DNA of 6,528 nt, taken from NCBI GenBank assembly GCA_003252195.1, contig QKFK01000191.1:1-6528 (forward strand). Direction: 5' to 3'. The notes below the pieces were generated by a model. It was not told where the DNA came from, did not search any database, and saw only the letters and a list, made by a program, of their open reading frames with translations. The translations under genes and the position numbers were made by a program. Of this stretch, positions 1 to 6,528 are shown piece by piece. Numbering within the stretch: the first letter of the stretch is position 1; each line of letters begins with the position of its first letter. This stretch comes from Rhodospirillales bacterium. Its GTDB lineage: Bacteria; Pseudomonadota; Alphaproteobacteria; QKFK01; SZUA-500.

Positions 1-1886
1 TACCCCCCCACTATCATATGACCAATTAAGCTTTTGCGCTGGATCTGTAGTTGAAGGCTTCTTGTATGTATTATTCATTTCATACACACCTTTGATGATA
101 AAATCACCAAGCAATTCACTAAGCCTTGCACCACCACGAGAAGCTAGCTTAATGTCATTCATCACAGATGTATAACGAGGGTTAACTTCAAAGTGCCTAT
201 AACCTTCTGTATCATTAGCCGAAGATGGACCAATTCCTGTCGCATCATTAGAGTAAGAACTTCTCATAATTAAGTGAGATGCATTGTATGTATTATCACC
301 AGCTAACATATAAACACCATTACTAGAAGCTGTTTGAGCGTGCATACCAATTGCTCTGGCAGAATAACTAGTCCTACCATCTTGAAGAAGTATTTTTGCG
401 CCCTCACCAGCCGTTGATAACGTAATATCAGAAGCGGCATCAACCCCAAATTCGTACGTGCTATTAGCATTATTATCATCATATGTACCACTAGTACTGA
501 TATTTACCGTAGAATTTATACCCGTAGCATTAATATTTGCATTAGCATACATACCTTTAGCATCTAATGTAACCGATCCTCCCCAGCTATCTGATTGAAT
601 TAAGATTGGAGCAGGATCAACAGCCGAGGCATCTTTTGCTTTTATCTGAATTCCACCATTGGTTCCATCATAAATACCTCCAACTGTGATACTATTATCT
701 ATATCGTTATAAACATTTGACATAACAATCTTGCTATCATAATCGGCAACGTTAAGATTAATTTCAGATGCAGCACCAGTTGCCTTTACATTAACATCCC
801 TAGTTGCTGTTACATTAACATCAGAGGTAGCTCCTGTTGTTTGAATAGTAAGCGGAGAGCTAGCTCCTGTTGTTTGAATCCGCATATAGTCCCTAGAACT
901 CATGAGCAAATAACCTTTAGCCGCAGCAAGATACATACTCCCGCCTTCATAACCTGTATAAAGCTCCACCGTTCCGTTGTAATCATTTTCACCATAAAGA
1001 TTTAACCCAGATAAAATTGAATTTGTTGTTGAAACAGGGTTAAAATGAATACTATTACCTTGCCTTGATCTACCTAAAATATTACCTGCGCTAGCACTAA
1101 GATTTATATCACCTGTTTGGGAAACAAGATTAAGATACCCAGAAAATGATCGTACATCTACAGAACCACCAGACCAAAAGCGAGAAGAGCCTGAACCGCC
1201 ATAAGTACCCACTAAAACACTACCTGTTCCTGTATTTGTAAGAACAACCGAACTATCAGTAACCTTTAAATGAGCATTATCACTATCTGTATCTACAACG
1301 AGAGAATCATTAATATCCGTTGCTCCGTCTACTGTAAGTTTTTGATAAAGATGAACATCCCCTGATATATCCACATCATTAAGAGTTGTTTTCCCTGTAA
1401 CTTCTAATGTTCCGCCCAATTTTGTTGCGGTTGTGGCACTGGTTGACAAAGTAGCACCTGTAAAGCTAGCGGTTCCAGATGCCGTAAGGTTACCTGTGAT
1501 ATTAGTTGTATTGAGGTTTGCAGTACCAAGATTGGTTAAAGTAGTGTGGAATATCGCACCTCCATAAATATCTGATGTTGTACCAGCTGAGGTTTGAATA
1601 CCATCTTCAAAAAATGCTTTATCTGTAACAGTAAGCGTTCCACCAAGTTCCGTATTACCACTCGCGGTTACATTACCGCTTGAATCTGCATGAAATGTTG
1701 TTGTATTTGCAGCATTTTGCACGGCAAGATCATGTGTAATCGTTGAATTCATGATAGCGGCATCTATATCTTCTATATTATTTCCACCCATAAACAAGAT
1801 ATTTTCCATTGTGCGCAATGATTCATCTGTTGAGTTTCTGTGCAAATAATCATCTGATGTATTTACACCAGTAGCTGCTGTTGTTG
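1..1886 (-). pseudogene. Passenger region of a PilV-like pilus tip adhesin, out of frame with its prepilin domain; 3' end beyond window
   Basis: The frame whose codons end at positions 1, 4, 7 and so on is open without a stop from about 1920 to the left edge, roughly 630 codons. It is rich in Ser, Thr, Asn, Gly and Asp, has no cysteine that I saw, and is full of short beta-strand-like rungs such as GNVTASGNTELGGTLTV, GTASFTGATLS and GGTLEVTGKTTLNDV. This style is known from phage tail fibres and large adhesin passengers. A single copy of the 23-bp repeat at 1887-1932 would join it directly to the upstream prepilin domain, so I read it as the distal part of that gene. The first internal ATG, at 1809, has no ribosome binding site, so independent translation is unlikely. 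The PilV-type tip-adhesin role, binding a surface or partner cell, is inferred from architecture. The C-terminus is not visible. Confidence 0.75.
786..879 (-). repeat. Two short in-frame tandem repeats inside the passenger
   Basis: Positions 824-846 and 857-879 match at 22 of 23 bases with a period of 33 bp; in protein they give IQTTGASS and IQTTGATS, an 11-residue rung. Immediately downstream in coding direction, a 13-base match at 810-822 and 786-798 has a 24-bp period and encodes DVNVTATR then DVNVKATG. Both periods are multiples of three, so the copy number can change without breaking the frame. The DNA-level identity suggests recent duplication of beta-rungs rather than ancient divergence. 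Confidence 0.85.
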
Positions 1887-1932
1887 CTACAATGTTGTTA
1901 TTTCCTGGTCTACAATGTTGTTATTTCCTGGT
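1887..1932. repeat. Exact 23-bp tandem duplication causing a frameshift
   Basis: Positions 1887-1909 and 1910-1932 are identical, 23 bases each, beginning CTACAATGTTG and ending TTTCCTGGT on the plus strand. On the coding (minus) strand one copy reads PGNNNIV in the pilin frame. The second copy shifts the frame by two bases and brings in a TAG at 1889-1887. With one copy removed, the pilin frame continues as PGNNNIVATTAATGVNTS into the passenger with no stop to the window edge. The bases flanking the array differ on either side, so the unit length is exactly 23. Confidence 0.95.
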
Positions 1933-2570
1933 GTCCATGCAGTAGCATTAGCTGCCGCATTAATAGAGCCAGCACCAAAATAATCTGTAACGGCTAATTT
2001 CCACGTACCTTGAGCACCATTTGCATCACCCGCATTAATATAACCACCGTGAGAACCGATTAAAGATGCAATACGCGAGCTACGCTTTCTATCCATGGAT
2101 TGAAGCTCGCCACCTGCAGCTTTACTACCCACAATAACACCAGTAACATACACATTAGAACCAACTTGTTCTCTTTTAATAGCAACCTTATATGCACCAA
2201 TGTCTTTACTTGAGCCATTAAATCCTGGAGGCATATATTCACAAAAGTGATTAACATCTATAATAAGTTTTTGCGACGCAGCAACAATTTTTGAATATTC
2301 TACCTTTTTATCCGTTGTACAGCATGAGGCGGTACATTCAACATCGGCCTTATCTCTAATAGCAGCAAAATTACTTTGAATATAATCATTCACCCCTTCC
2401 ATAATAGAGCGAGTATGATTAGCAATTGTAATATCTGATAGTTCAGTATTTCGTTCTGCCGCCTGCTTATACATCATAGGAGACACCATGGTAATCAAAC
2501 CAAGCATGGCTATCATCTCAATCATCACGCTACCGCGTTCATCAGACTTTCTTTTCATGAAATTTAACAT
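1887..2570 (-). CDS. Type IV prepilin domain of a PilV-like tip adhesin, truncated by frameshift (227 aa)
   Basis: The protein starts MLNFMKRKSDERG and continues SVMIEMIAMLGLITMV. This is a classical prepilin leader: a basic peptide, cleavage after Gly13, Glu at mature position 5 (residue 18), then a hydrophobic helix to about residue 34. The globular part has cysteines at 79, 83, 84 and 110 and a YMPPGF motif near 113-117. It should be an inner-membrane pilin subunit processed by a prepilin peptidase and placed in a thin pilus. I chose the ATG at 2570 because AAGGAG lies 7 nt upstream; a TTG at 2591 would extend the frame but lies upstream of that site. The gene follows the PilM-like gene by 31 nt, suggesting one operon. 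The last eight residues (DQEITTL plus a shifted Val junction) arise from the 23-bp duplication; without it the frame enters the long passenger. PilV is inferred from architecture, not from a database match. Confidence 0.8.
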   Translation of the reverse strand: MLNFMKRKSDERGSVMIEMIAMLGLITMVSPMMYKQAAERNTELSDITIANHTRSIMEGVNDYIQSNFAAIRDKADVECTASCCTTDKKVEYSKIVAASQKLIIDVNHFCEYMPPGFNGSSKDIGAYKVAIKREQVGSNVYVTGVIVGSKAAGGELQSMDRKRSSRIASLIGSHGGYINAGDANGAQGTWKLAVTDYFGAGSINAAANATAWTPGNNNIVDQEITTL

Positions 2571-2577
2571 AGCTAGT

Positions 2578-2583
2578 CTCCTT
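2578..2583 (-). promoter_or_regulatory. Ribosome binding site of the prepilin gene
   Basis: AAGGAG on the minus strand, 7 nt before the ATG at 2570. It decides the start in favour of MLNFMKRK over the upstream TTG at 2591, which lies before the site, and over the internal ATG of MKRK, which is further away. Confidence 0.85.
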
Positions 2584-2601
2584 AAAAACAATTATATTAC
2601 T

Positions 2602-3255
2602 TTATGGTGATGGCAACGCTTCTGTGCTATGCGTTAATTTACTAACAAAAACAATATCACCATAACTAATTGGCCCACCATTTACGCTCATCATTCCCAT
2701 AGGTAAATATTTATAAATACCACCCATACTTTGCACTGCAGCCGTTGAGTTGAGTGCATCACGATCACTATCAGTATTTGCGGCCTTTTTAACAACCAAA
2801 CCAGCTTTAATACTATAGCCTGTCATTTCTGCCAAAGATTTTCTCACCGCATAAGCAGGATACTCGCCATCAAGAGCCTCAAATCTACCCAATGATGTTG
2901 CGTATGTTACCAAATAATTATGAGTATTTGCAGTACAAGCAACGGACACTAAAGGCGCGGCTATATTAAAACAAAAAACTTGCGCCTTAACATAAGAGTA
3001 CTTTTGAAACCCTGGGGGATATGCGGGGCTATAATTAGCCTCATTAATTAAACCACTAGCATATGAGCAGCTTGAGGCTGAGCAGGTTGACATCAAAGGT
3101 GTGATATAGCTTCGGGCAGCTGCATTAACCGTAGTTATATTGCCTGCATATCCCTCGGCTTGAAAAGTTTTTAGCACTTGGCCATCATCGCGCGGCGATA
3201 TTGTAAACGCCGCTAATGCTACCATAAATGATGTTAAAACAATCCATATATACAT
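2602..3255 (-). CDS. PilM-like or minor-pilin-like membrane-anchored protein (217 aa)
   Basis: The N-terminus MYIWIVLTSFMVALAAFTIS is a single hydrophobic segment with no basic leader and no Gly-x4-Glu prepilin site, so it probably stays as an uncleaved inner-membrane anchor with the rest in the periplasm. The body has cysteines at 58, 63, 95 and 107 and a YPPGF motif at 79-83. The CSASSC and PPGF elements echo CTASCC and PPGF in the prepilin encoded just downstream. In plasmid R64-type thin pili, PilM is a small protein with a similar N-terminal anchor, and this is the best guess at family; a degenerate minor pilin is the alternative. The start ATG at 3255 has AAGGTGG about 4 nt upstream. 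The gene leads the operon; the stop is followed 18 nt later by the ribosome binding site of the prepilin gene. It does not look truncated. Confidence 0.7.
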   Translation of the reverse strand: MYIWIVLTSFMVALAAFTISPRDDGQVLKTFQAEGYAGNITTVNAAARSYITPLMSTCSASSCSYASGLINEANYSPAYPPGFQKYSYVKAQVFCFNIAAPLVSVACTANTHNYLVTYATSLGRFEALDGEYPAYAVRKSLAEMTGYSIKAGLVVKKAANTDSDRDALNSTAAVQSMGGIYKYLPMGMMSVNGGPISYGDIVFVSKLTHSTEALPSP

Positions 3256-3480
3256 TCAACCACCTTCAAACCAACAAAAAATAACAAATGGTTATCTTAC
3301 TCCTATATACATTATATTTATTAGGGTTAAAAAATTCTAATAAAAAAAACTTTTTAATAAAAATATAACAAAACAAGCAATTTCCTATATAAAAGAGGTA
3401 ATAAAGCTTATATGAGCTTATACATATACAAAGCAATTTTTATATATTTAGTTATATAAATATTTATAAACCAAAATTAA
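3256..3480 (-). promoter_or_regulatory. AT-rich upstream region of the pilus operon with a candidate -10 box
   Basis: These 225 bases are nearly all A and T and contain no convincing gene. On the minus strand a perfect TATAAT lies at 3316-3311, about 55 nt before the ATG, but the hexamer 17 nt upstream (AGAATT) is a poor -35, so only the -10 is supported. An AGGAG at 3298-3304 is not followed by a real reading frame. A motif AAGCAATTT followed within two bases by TATATA occurs twice on the plus strand, at 3375-3391 and 3431-3446, 56 bp apart. An 8-bp AGCTTATA repeats at 3405 and 3415. Such a tract may bind a nucleoid protein or regulator, but this is inference. Confidence 0.35.
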
Positions 3481-3484
3481 GAAT

Positions 3485-3496
3485 CGTCTTCCGACG
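3485..3496 (-). terminator. Possible weak terminator hairpin after mutT
   Basis: On the minus strand CGTC-GGAA-GACG forms a 4-bp stem with a GNRA-type tetraloop, 10 nt after the mutT stop. It is followed by ATTCTTAATTTT, only a broken U-run. The stem is short, so termination here would be partial at best. Confidence 0.3.
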
Positions 3497-3506
3497 CCAA
3501 AAAATT

Positions 3507-3926
3507 TTAAATTGCTATTTTGTTTAATTTTACATAAGCACAAACATCTGCCAACAAAGGCATATCCGCCGGAGGCATAGAAAGATTAATCATTTCATCA
3601 GCAGTTACCCAAGCTGTTTTCTGAGCATCATTATGAAATATCTCATTTTGCCATTTATGGGCAACATACAGCTTCATATCCAGCGTAAAATCATCATATT
3701 CATAAACAACAGAACTTAAATATTTCAAATCAACTTCTTCTATCTTTAAGTTTAGTTCTTCATACATCTCTCTAACCAAGGCCTGCTCGTTTGTTTCTCC
3801 TTCTTCCACCTTACCACCAGGGAACTCCCACAATCCTGCCATGTGTTTACCCTCTGGTCTTTGCGATAAAAGAATTTTGTTTTGGTTACACAACGCGCAT
3901 GCCACAACTTTAACCAGCTTATTCAT
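3507..3926 (-). CDS. mutT: MutT-type Nudix hydrolase, probable 8-oxo-dGTP diphosphatase (139 aa)
   Basis: Members of this family hydrolyse 8-oxo-dGTP to the monophosphate in the cytoplasm and so prevent A:T to C:G transversions. The Nudix box is complete in spacing: G38-x5-E44-x7-R52-E53-x2-E56-E57, preceded by GLWEFPGGK at 31-39. The position before the last hydrophobic residue is Asn59 where most members have Gly. MPPADMP near 117-123 corresponds to the PPAN segment whose Asn recognises the oxidised base in E. coli MutT; here it is Asp121. Length is normal for MutT. I start at the ATG at 3926 (MNKLVKVVACAL); a TTG five codons upstream is possible but has no ribosome binding site. The gene lies behind the terminator of the PPIase gene, so it probably has its own promoter in 3927-4027; a TATTAT at 3971-3966 is the only candidate seen. 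Other Nudix substrates cannot be excluded. Confidence 0.85.
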   Translation of the reverse strand: MNKLVKVVACALCNQNKILLSQRPEGKHMAGLWEFPGGKVEEGETNEQALVREMYEELNLKIEEVDLKYLSSVVYEYDDFTLDMKLYVAHKWQNEIFHNDAQKTAWVTADEMINLSMPPADMPLLADVCAYVKLNKIAI

Positions 3927-4027
3927 TCTCACATCTTTCAAATATAATGATAGTTAGCCACCAAGATAATATCTGTACAAAGAAATGTCTACACCACCAA
4001 TTAAAATATCGTAGACTTAAACTCCAC

Positions 4028-4059
4028 AAAAAAAGAGCCGTTATACAAACGACTCTTTT
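4028..4059 (-). terminator. Intrinsic terminator of the PPIase gene
   Basis: On the minus strand AAAAGAGTCG (4059-4050) pairs with CGGCTCTTTT (4040-4031) across a 9-nt loop, with one G-U wobble, and the descending arm runs into seven Ts ending at 4028. On the plus strand the wobble becomes a C-A mismatch and the T-run is only four, so it works in the minus direction. It lies 21 nt after the PPIase stop. Confidence 0.88.
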
Positions 4060-4080
4060 CTTCATCAATCTAAATTCAGA

Positions 4081-4905
4081 TTACTTAACAGGATTACCAT
4101 CAAGTCCGAATTTTTCAACTTTTGACTCTTCTTGAATTGTTTTTAACAAGTCAGCAATTGTTTTTTGAGCTAAAAGATTTTTCAAGTTATCGCCCATTTC
4201 TTCTTTTGTAGGAACTTTCACAGATCTAATATCTTCAACTTCGATAACATGCCAGCCGAATTGTGACTTAACAGGAGTTTTAGTATATTCACCTTTATTA
4301 AGAGCGAAAGCAGCTTCTGAGAATTCAGGAACCATATCGCCTTTTGTGAAATAACCTAAATCGCCACCTTTATCTTTAGAACCATCTTTTGAATATTTCT
4401 TAGCTAAATCAGCAAATTTTGCACCAGCTTCTAGCTCTGAAATAACTTTTTTAGCTTCTTCTTCTGTCTCAACTAAAATATGAGAAGCTTTAACTTCATG
4501 CTCATTAGTCATTTTAGCAACAAGCTCATTATAGAAGTTGTCAATTTCAACATCATTTAATTTAGCTTCTAATTCTTTTTGAATATAAATAGAGCGAACC
4601 AATTGATCTTCGGCTTCTTTCATTGCGTCTTTATATTCTTTAGATGATTTAACGCCTGATTTCTTAGCTTTTTGAGCAAGCAATTTTTGGTTAACCATCA
4701 TGTCCAAAATTTTAGCATATGAAAGTTCGAATTGCTCAGGAGTAGCTCCTGGAATTTTATTATAAGCATCACGGATTTCAGCTACAGTTATCACATCACC
4801 ACCAACTTTAGCGGCAACAGGACCTTCTGGTTTTTTGTTACATGCAGCAACTGAACAAGCAACGATTACTGCCATTGAGAATAATTTAATAGAGTGTTTA
4901 GTCAT
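4081..4905 (-). CDS. Parvulin-type peptidyl-prolyl cis-trans isomerase lipoprotein, SurA/PrsA-like (274 aa)
   Basis: It should catalyse proline isomerisation and act as a foldase for proteins emerging from the Sec channel, on the periplasmic side of a membrane. Residues 1-22, MTKHSIKLFSMAVIVACSVAAC, are a lipoprotein signal with lipobox VAAC, so Cys22 is the lipidation site. A SurA_N-like chaperone region (about 30-130) has the typical ILDMMVNQKLLAQKAKK helix. The rotamase domain (about 136-226) contains KASHILV at 139-145, GGDLGYF at 180-186, MVPEFSEAAFAL, and FGWHVIEV at 216-223. A charged helical tail follows. I start at the ATG at 4905, which has AAGGGG 9 nt upstream; a GTG at 4941 would bury the signal peptide behind twelve residues and lacks this spacing. 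The gene is divergent from secA, a common alphaproteobacterial arrangement as I recall it, and ends in a strong terminator. No clear promoter was found; TATACT at 4972-4967 is a possible -10. The exact family name (plp, prsA, ppiC) is not decided. Confidence 0.9.
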   Translation of the reverse strand: MTKHSIKLFSMAVIVACSVAACNKKPEGPVAAKVGGDVITVAEIRDAYNKIPGATPEQFELSYAKILDMMVNQKLLAQKAKKSGVKSSKEYKDAMKEAEDQLVRSIYIQKELEAKLNDVEIDNFYNELVAKMTNEHEVKASHILVETEEEAKKVISELEAGAKFADLAKKYSKDGSKDKGGDLGYFTKGDMVPEFSEAAFALNKGEYTKTPVKSQFGWHVIEVEDIRSVKVPTKEEMGDNLKNLLAQKTIADLLKTIQEESKVEKFGLDGNPVK

Positions 4906-5047
4906 TAGAAACTGCCCCTTCACTTTTGGAAAATAAAACACTGAGAAATCTTATAAGACATTTTTAAGTATAAATAAAGAAAAGAAAACGAAAGCGACCT
5001 TTATGCACAGAAATCTAATTAATAAACTAAAAATTACTGTATATTTA

Positions 5048-5091
5048 TTGACATTGCTCCGCTTGAAAACTATTTCTTGTATTCATATTAA
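5048..5091 (+). promoter_or_regulatory. Candidate secA promoters in the divergent region
   Basis: A perfect TTGACA at 5048-5053 is followed after 17 nt by a poor -10, TATTTC at 5071-5076. A second pair overlaps it: TTGAAA at 5063-5068, 17 nt, then TATTAA at 5086-5091. Either would place the transcript start shortly before the secA ribosome binding site. The spacing is right in both, but the -10 boxes are weak. No SecM-like regulatory peptide is seen upstream. Confidence 0.4.
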
Positions 5092-5105
5092 TATAAAGTA
5101 CAGAT

Positions 5106-5111
5106 AAGGGG
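5106..5111 (+). promoter_or_regulatory. Ribosome binding site of secA
   Basis: AAGGGG ends 7 nt before the ATG at 5119. The same hexamer serves the divergent PPIase gene, and it fixes the secA start. Confidence 0.85.
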
Positions 5112-5118
5112 TTTCTTT

Positions 5119-6528
5119 ATGCTTGGTGCTGTTGCAAAACATATTTTCGGCTCAGTTAATGATAGAATCATTAGAAAGTTCAAAAAACACGTTGAACAAA
5201 TCAACGCTTTAGAGGCTGATTTTGAGAAACTAAGCGATGACGAGCTTCGCGCAAAAACAAGCGAATACCGCAAAAGATTAGATGACGGTGAAACATTAGA
5301 CATGATTTTGCCAGAAGCTTTTGCAACCGTTAGAGAAGCCGCAAAAAGAAGCCTTGGTCAACGTCATTATGATGTGCAATTAATTGGCGGTATGGTTTTA
5401 CACAAAGGCATGATTGCCGAAATGAAAACCGGTGAAGGTAAAACCTTAGTTGCAACCCTAGCCGTATATTTAAATGCCCTATCTGGCAAAGGCGTTCATG
5501 TTGTTACCGTTAATGACTATTTAGCAAGCCGTGATGCCGAATGGATGGGACAAGTTTATAGATTTTTAGGTCTTAGCGTTGGTTGCATTACCAACGGCAT
5601 GGACGATATGGAGAGGAAACAAGCTTATAATAGCGATGTAACCTACGCCACAAACAATGAACTCGGATTTGATTATCTGCGTGATAATATGAAATTCCGC
5701 CTTGATGAAATGGTTCAACGCCCATTCAACTTTGCTATTGTCGATGAAGTAGATTCTATTTTAGTTGATGAAGCAAGAACTCCACTTATTATTTCTGGGC
5801 AAGCAGAAGATTCTTCTGAAAAATACATTCAAATCAACAATGTTATTCCTGAGCTAAAAGAAAGCCACTATGAGATTGATGAAAAAGCAAGACAAGTAAC
5901 TTTAACAGAAAGTGGCATAACTAAAGTAGAAGAAACATTAAAAGAAAGAGAGATAATCAAAAGTGCCTCTTTGTTTGATGTTGGCAACGTAAGCATTGTT
6001 CACCATGTTGACCAAGCAAAAGCACACAAACTTTTCAAACGCGATGTCGATTACATCGTAAAAGATAACAAAGTCATTATTATTGATGAGTTTACTGGCC
6101 GTATGATGGACGGAAGACGTTACTCAGATGGATTACACCAAGCTATCGAAGCAAAAGAACATGTGAAAGTTCAATCAGAGAACCAAACCTTAGCGTCCGT
6201 AACCTTCCAGAATTATTTTAGAATGTATCCTAAATTATCTGGTATGACAGGTACAGCAATGACTGAAGCAACTGAATTTGCAGATATTTATGCTTTAGAT
6301 GTTGTTGAAATCCCTACCAATGTACCAGTTAAAAGAGCTGATCATCACGACGAAATCTACCGCACGGCCCAAGAAAAATATGACGCCATTATCAAAACAA
6401 TTGAGGAATGTGCTGCTCGCAAGCAACCTGTGCTCGTTGGCACAACATCTATTGAAAAATCAGAATTAGTAGCTGATTTATTGCGCAAAAGAACCAAGAT
6501 TAAATTTGAAGTTCTTAATGCTCGCCAT
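5119..6528 (+). CDS. secA: Preprotein translocase ATPase SecA, N-terminal 470 residues (3' end beyond window)
   Basis: SecA is the cytoplasmic motor that pushes unfolded preproteins through SecYEG using ATP. The visible part begins MLGAVAKHIFGSVNDR. Nucleotide-binding domain 1 has Walker A MKTGEGKT at 102-109, TVNDYLA at 130-136 and Walker B IVDEVD at 207-212, the same numbering as E. coli for the A and B motifs. DEARTPLIISG follows at 217-227. The preprotein cross-linking domain (about 228-310) is short relative to E. coli, as I remember for alphaproteobacteria. IIIDEFTGRMMDGRR, SDGLHQAIEAKE and SGMTGTAMTE (374-383) lead into domain 2, with VGTTSIEKSE at 440-449. HHVDQAKAHKLF at 295-306 is one residue shorter than the usual HHV-x4-RAH-x-LF form. 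Family members are usually 800-900 residues, so roughly half is present. The start is supported by AAGGGG at 5106-5111. Confidence 0.97.
   Translation, partial: MLGAVAKHIFGSVNDRIIRKFKKHVEQINALEADFEKLSDDELRAKTSEYRKRLDDGETLDMILPEAFATVREAAKRSLGQRHYDVQLIGGMVLHKGMIAEMKTGEGKTLVATLAVYLNALSGKGVHVVTVNDYLASRDAEWMGQVYRFLGLSVGCITNGMDDMERKQAYNSDVTYATNNELGFDYLRDNMKFRLDEMVQRPFNFAIVDEVDSILVDEARTPLIISGQAEDSSEKYIQINNVIPELKESHYEIDEKARQVTLTESGITKVEETLKEREIIKSASLFDVGNVSIVHHVDQAKAHKLFKRDVDYIVKDNKVIIIDEFTGRMMDGRRYSDGLHQAIEAKEHVKVQSENQTLASVTFQNYFRMYPKLSGMTGTAMTEATEFADIYALDVVEIPTNVPVKRADHHDEIYRTAQEKYDAIIKTIEECAARKQPVLVGTTSIEKSELVADLLRKRTKIKFEVLNARH

Noticed and set aside
303..491. Minus-strand open frame of 62 codons
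   Set aside because: It lies in another frame inside the continuous adhesin passenger, has no ribosome binding site and encodes an unremarkable hydrophobic peptide.
1880..1935. Shufflon recombination site at the pilin/passenger junction
   Set aside because: The repeats are direct, not inverted, and do not resemble the sfx core as I remember it; no second copy was seen elsewhere in the window.
2060..2257. Minus-strand open frame of 65 codons
   Set aside because: It overlaps the prepilin domain in another frame; the prepilin has a leader, a ribosome binding site and structural sense.
3256..3304. Short leader peptide after AGGAG upstream of the PilM-like gene
   Set aside because: Only an ATT- or TTG-initiated frame of a few codons follows; there is no ATG and nothing suggesting attenuation.
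3947..4135. Plus-strand open frame of 62 codons
   Set aside because: It runs through the PPIase terminator and into the antisense of that gene, with no ribosome binding site.
5088..5303. Minus-strand open frame of 71 codons opposite secA
   Set aside because: It is antisense to the well-conserved N-terminus of SecA; Ser/Leu richness is a typical shadow.

Overview
The window looks like a chromosomal piece of an AT-rich alphaproteobacterium. The right half carries housekeeping genes: secA, a divergently transcribed parvulin-type peptidyl-prolyl isomerase lipoprotein, and a mutT-type Nudix hydrolase. From memory, secA, a parvulin PPIase, argJ and mutT form a familiar alphaproteobacterial neighbourhood, and the short SecA substrate-binding insertion also fits that class. 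A host-associated or gut lineage is possible from the base composition, but this is only inference.

Layout. Positions 1-3255 hold a minus-strand type IV pilus-like operon. Its first gene encodes a 217-residue membrane-anchored PilM-like or minor-pilin-like protein. The second is a long PilV-like tip-adhesin gene: a prepilin domain at 1887-2570, followed by a Ser/Thr/Asn/Gly-rich passenger of about 630 codons resembling phage tail fibres, which runs off the left edge. Positions 3256-3506 are a very AT-rich promoter and leader region. Next come mutT (minus, 3507-3926), an intrinsic terminator (4028-4059), the PPIase gene (minus, 4081-4905), a divergent promoter region (4906-5118), and the first 470 codons of secA (plus, 5119 to the right edge).

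The most interesting point is an exact 23-bp tandem duplication at 1887-1932, exactly where the pilin domain meets the passenger. Because 23 is not a multiple of three, it shifts the frame and ends the protein after eight new codons. Removing one copy restores a single reading frame of at least about 850 codons to the window edge. This could be a slipped-strand phase switch for a surface adhesin, a recent inactivating mutation, or an assembly error.

Functionally, SecA and the PPIase lipoprotein belong together: one drives proteins through the Sec channel and the other helps them fold outside the cytoplasm. MutT clears oxidised nucleotides from the pool. The pilus cassette is an accessory surface module beside this core block; its assembly ATPase, secretin and prepilin peptidase are not in the window.
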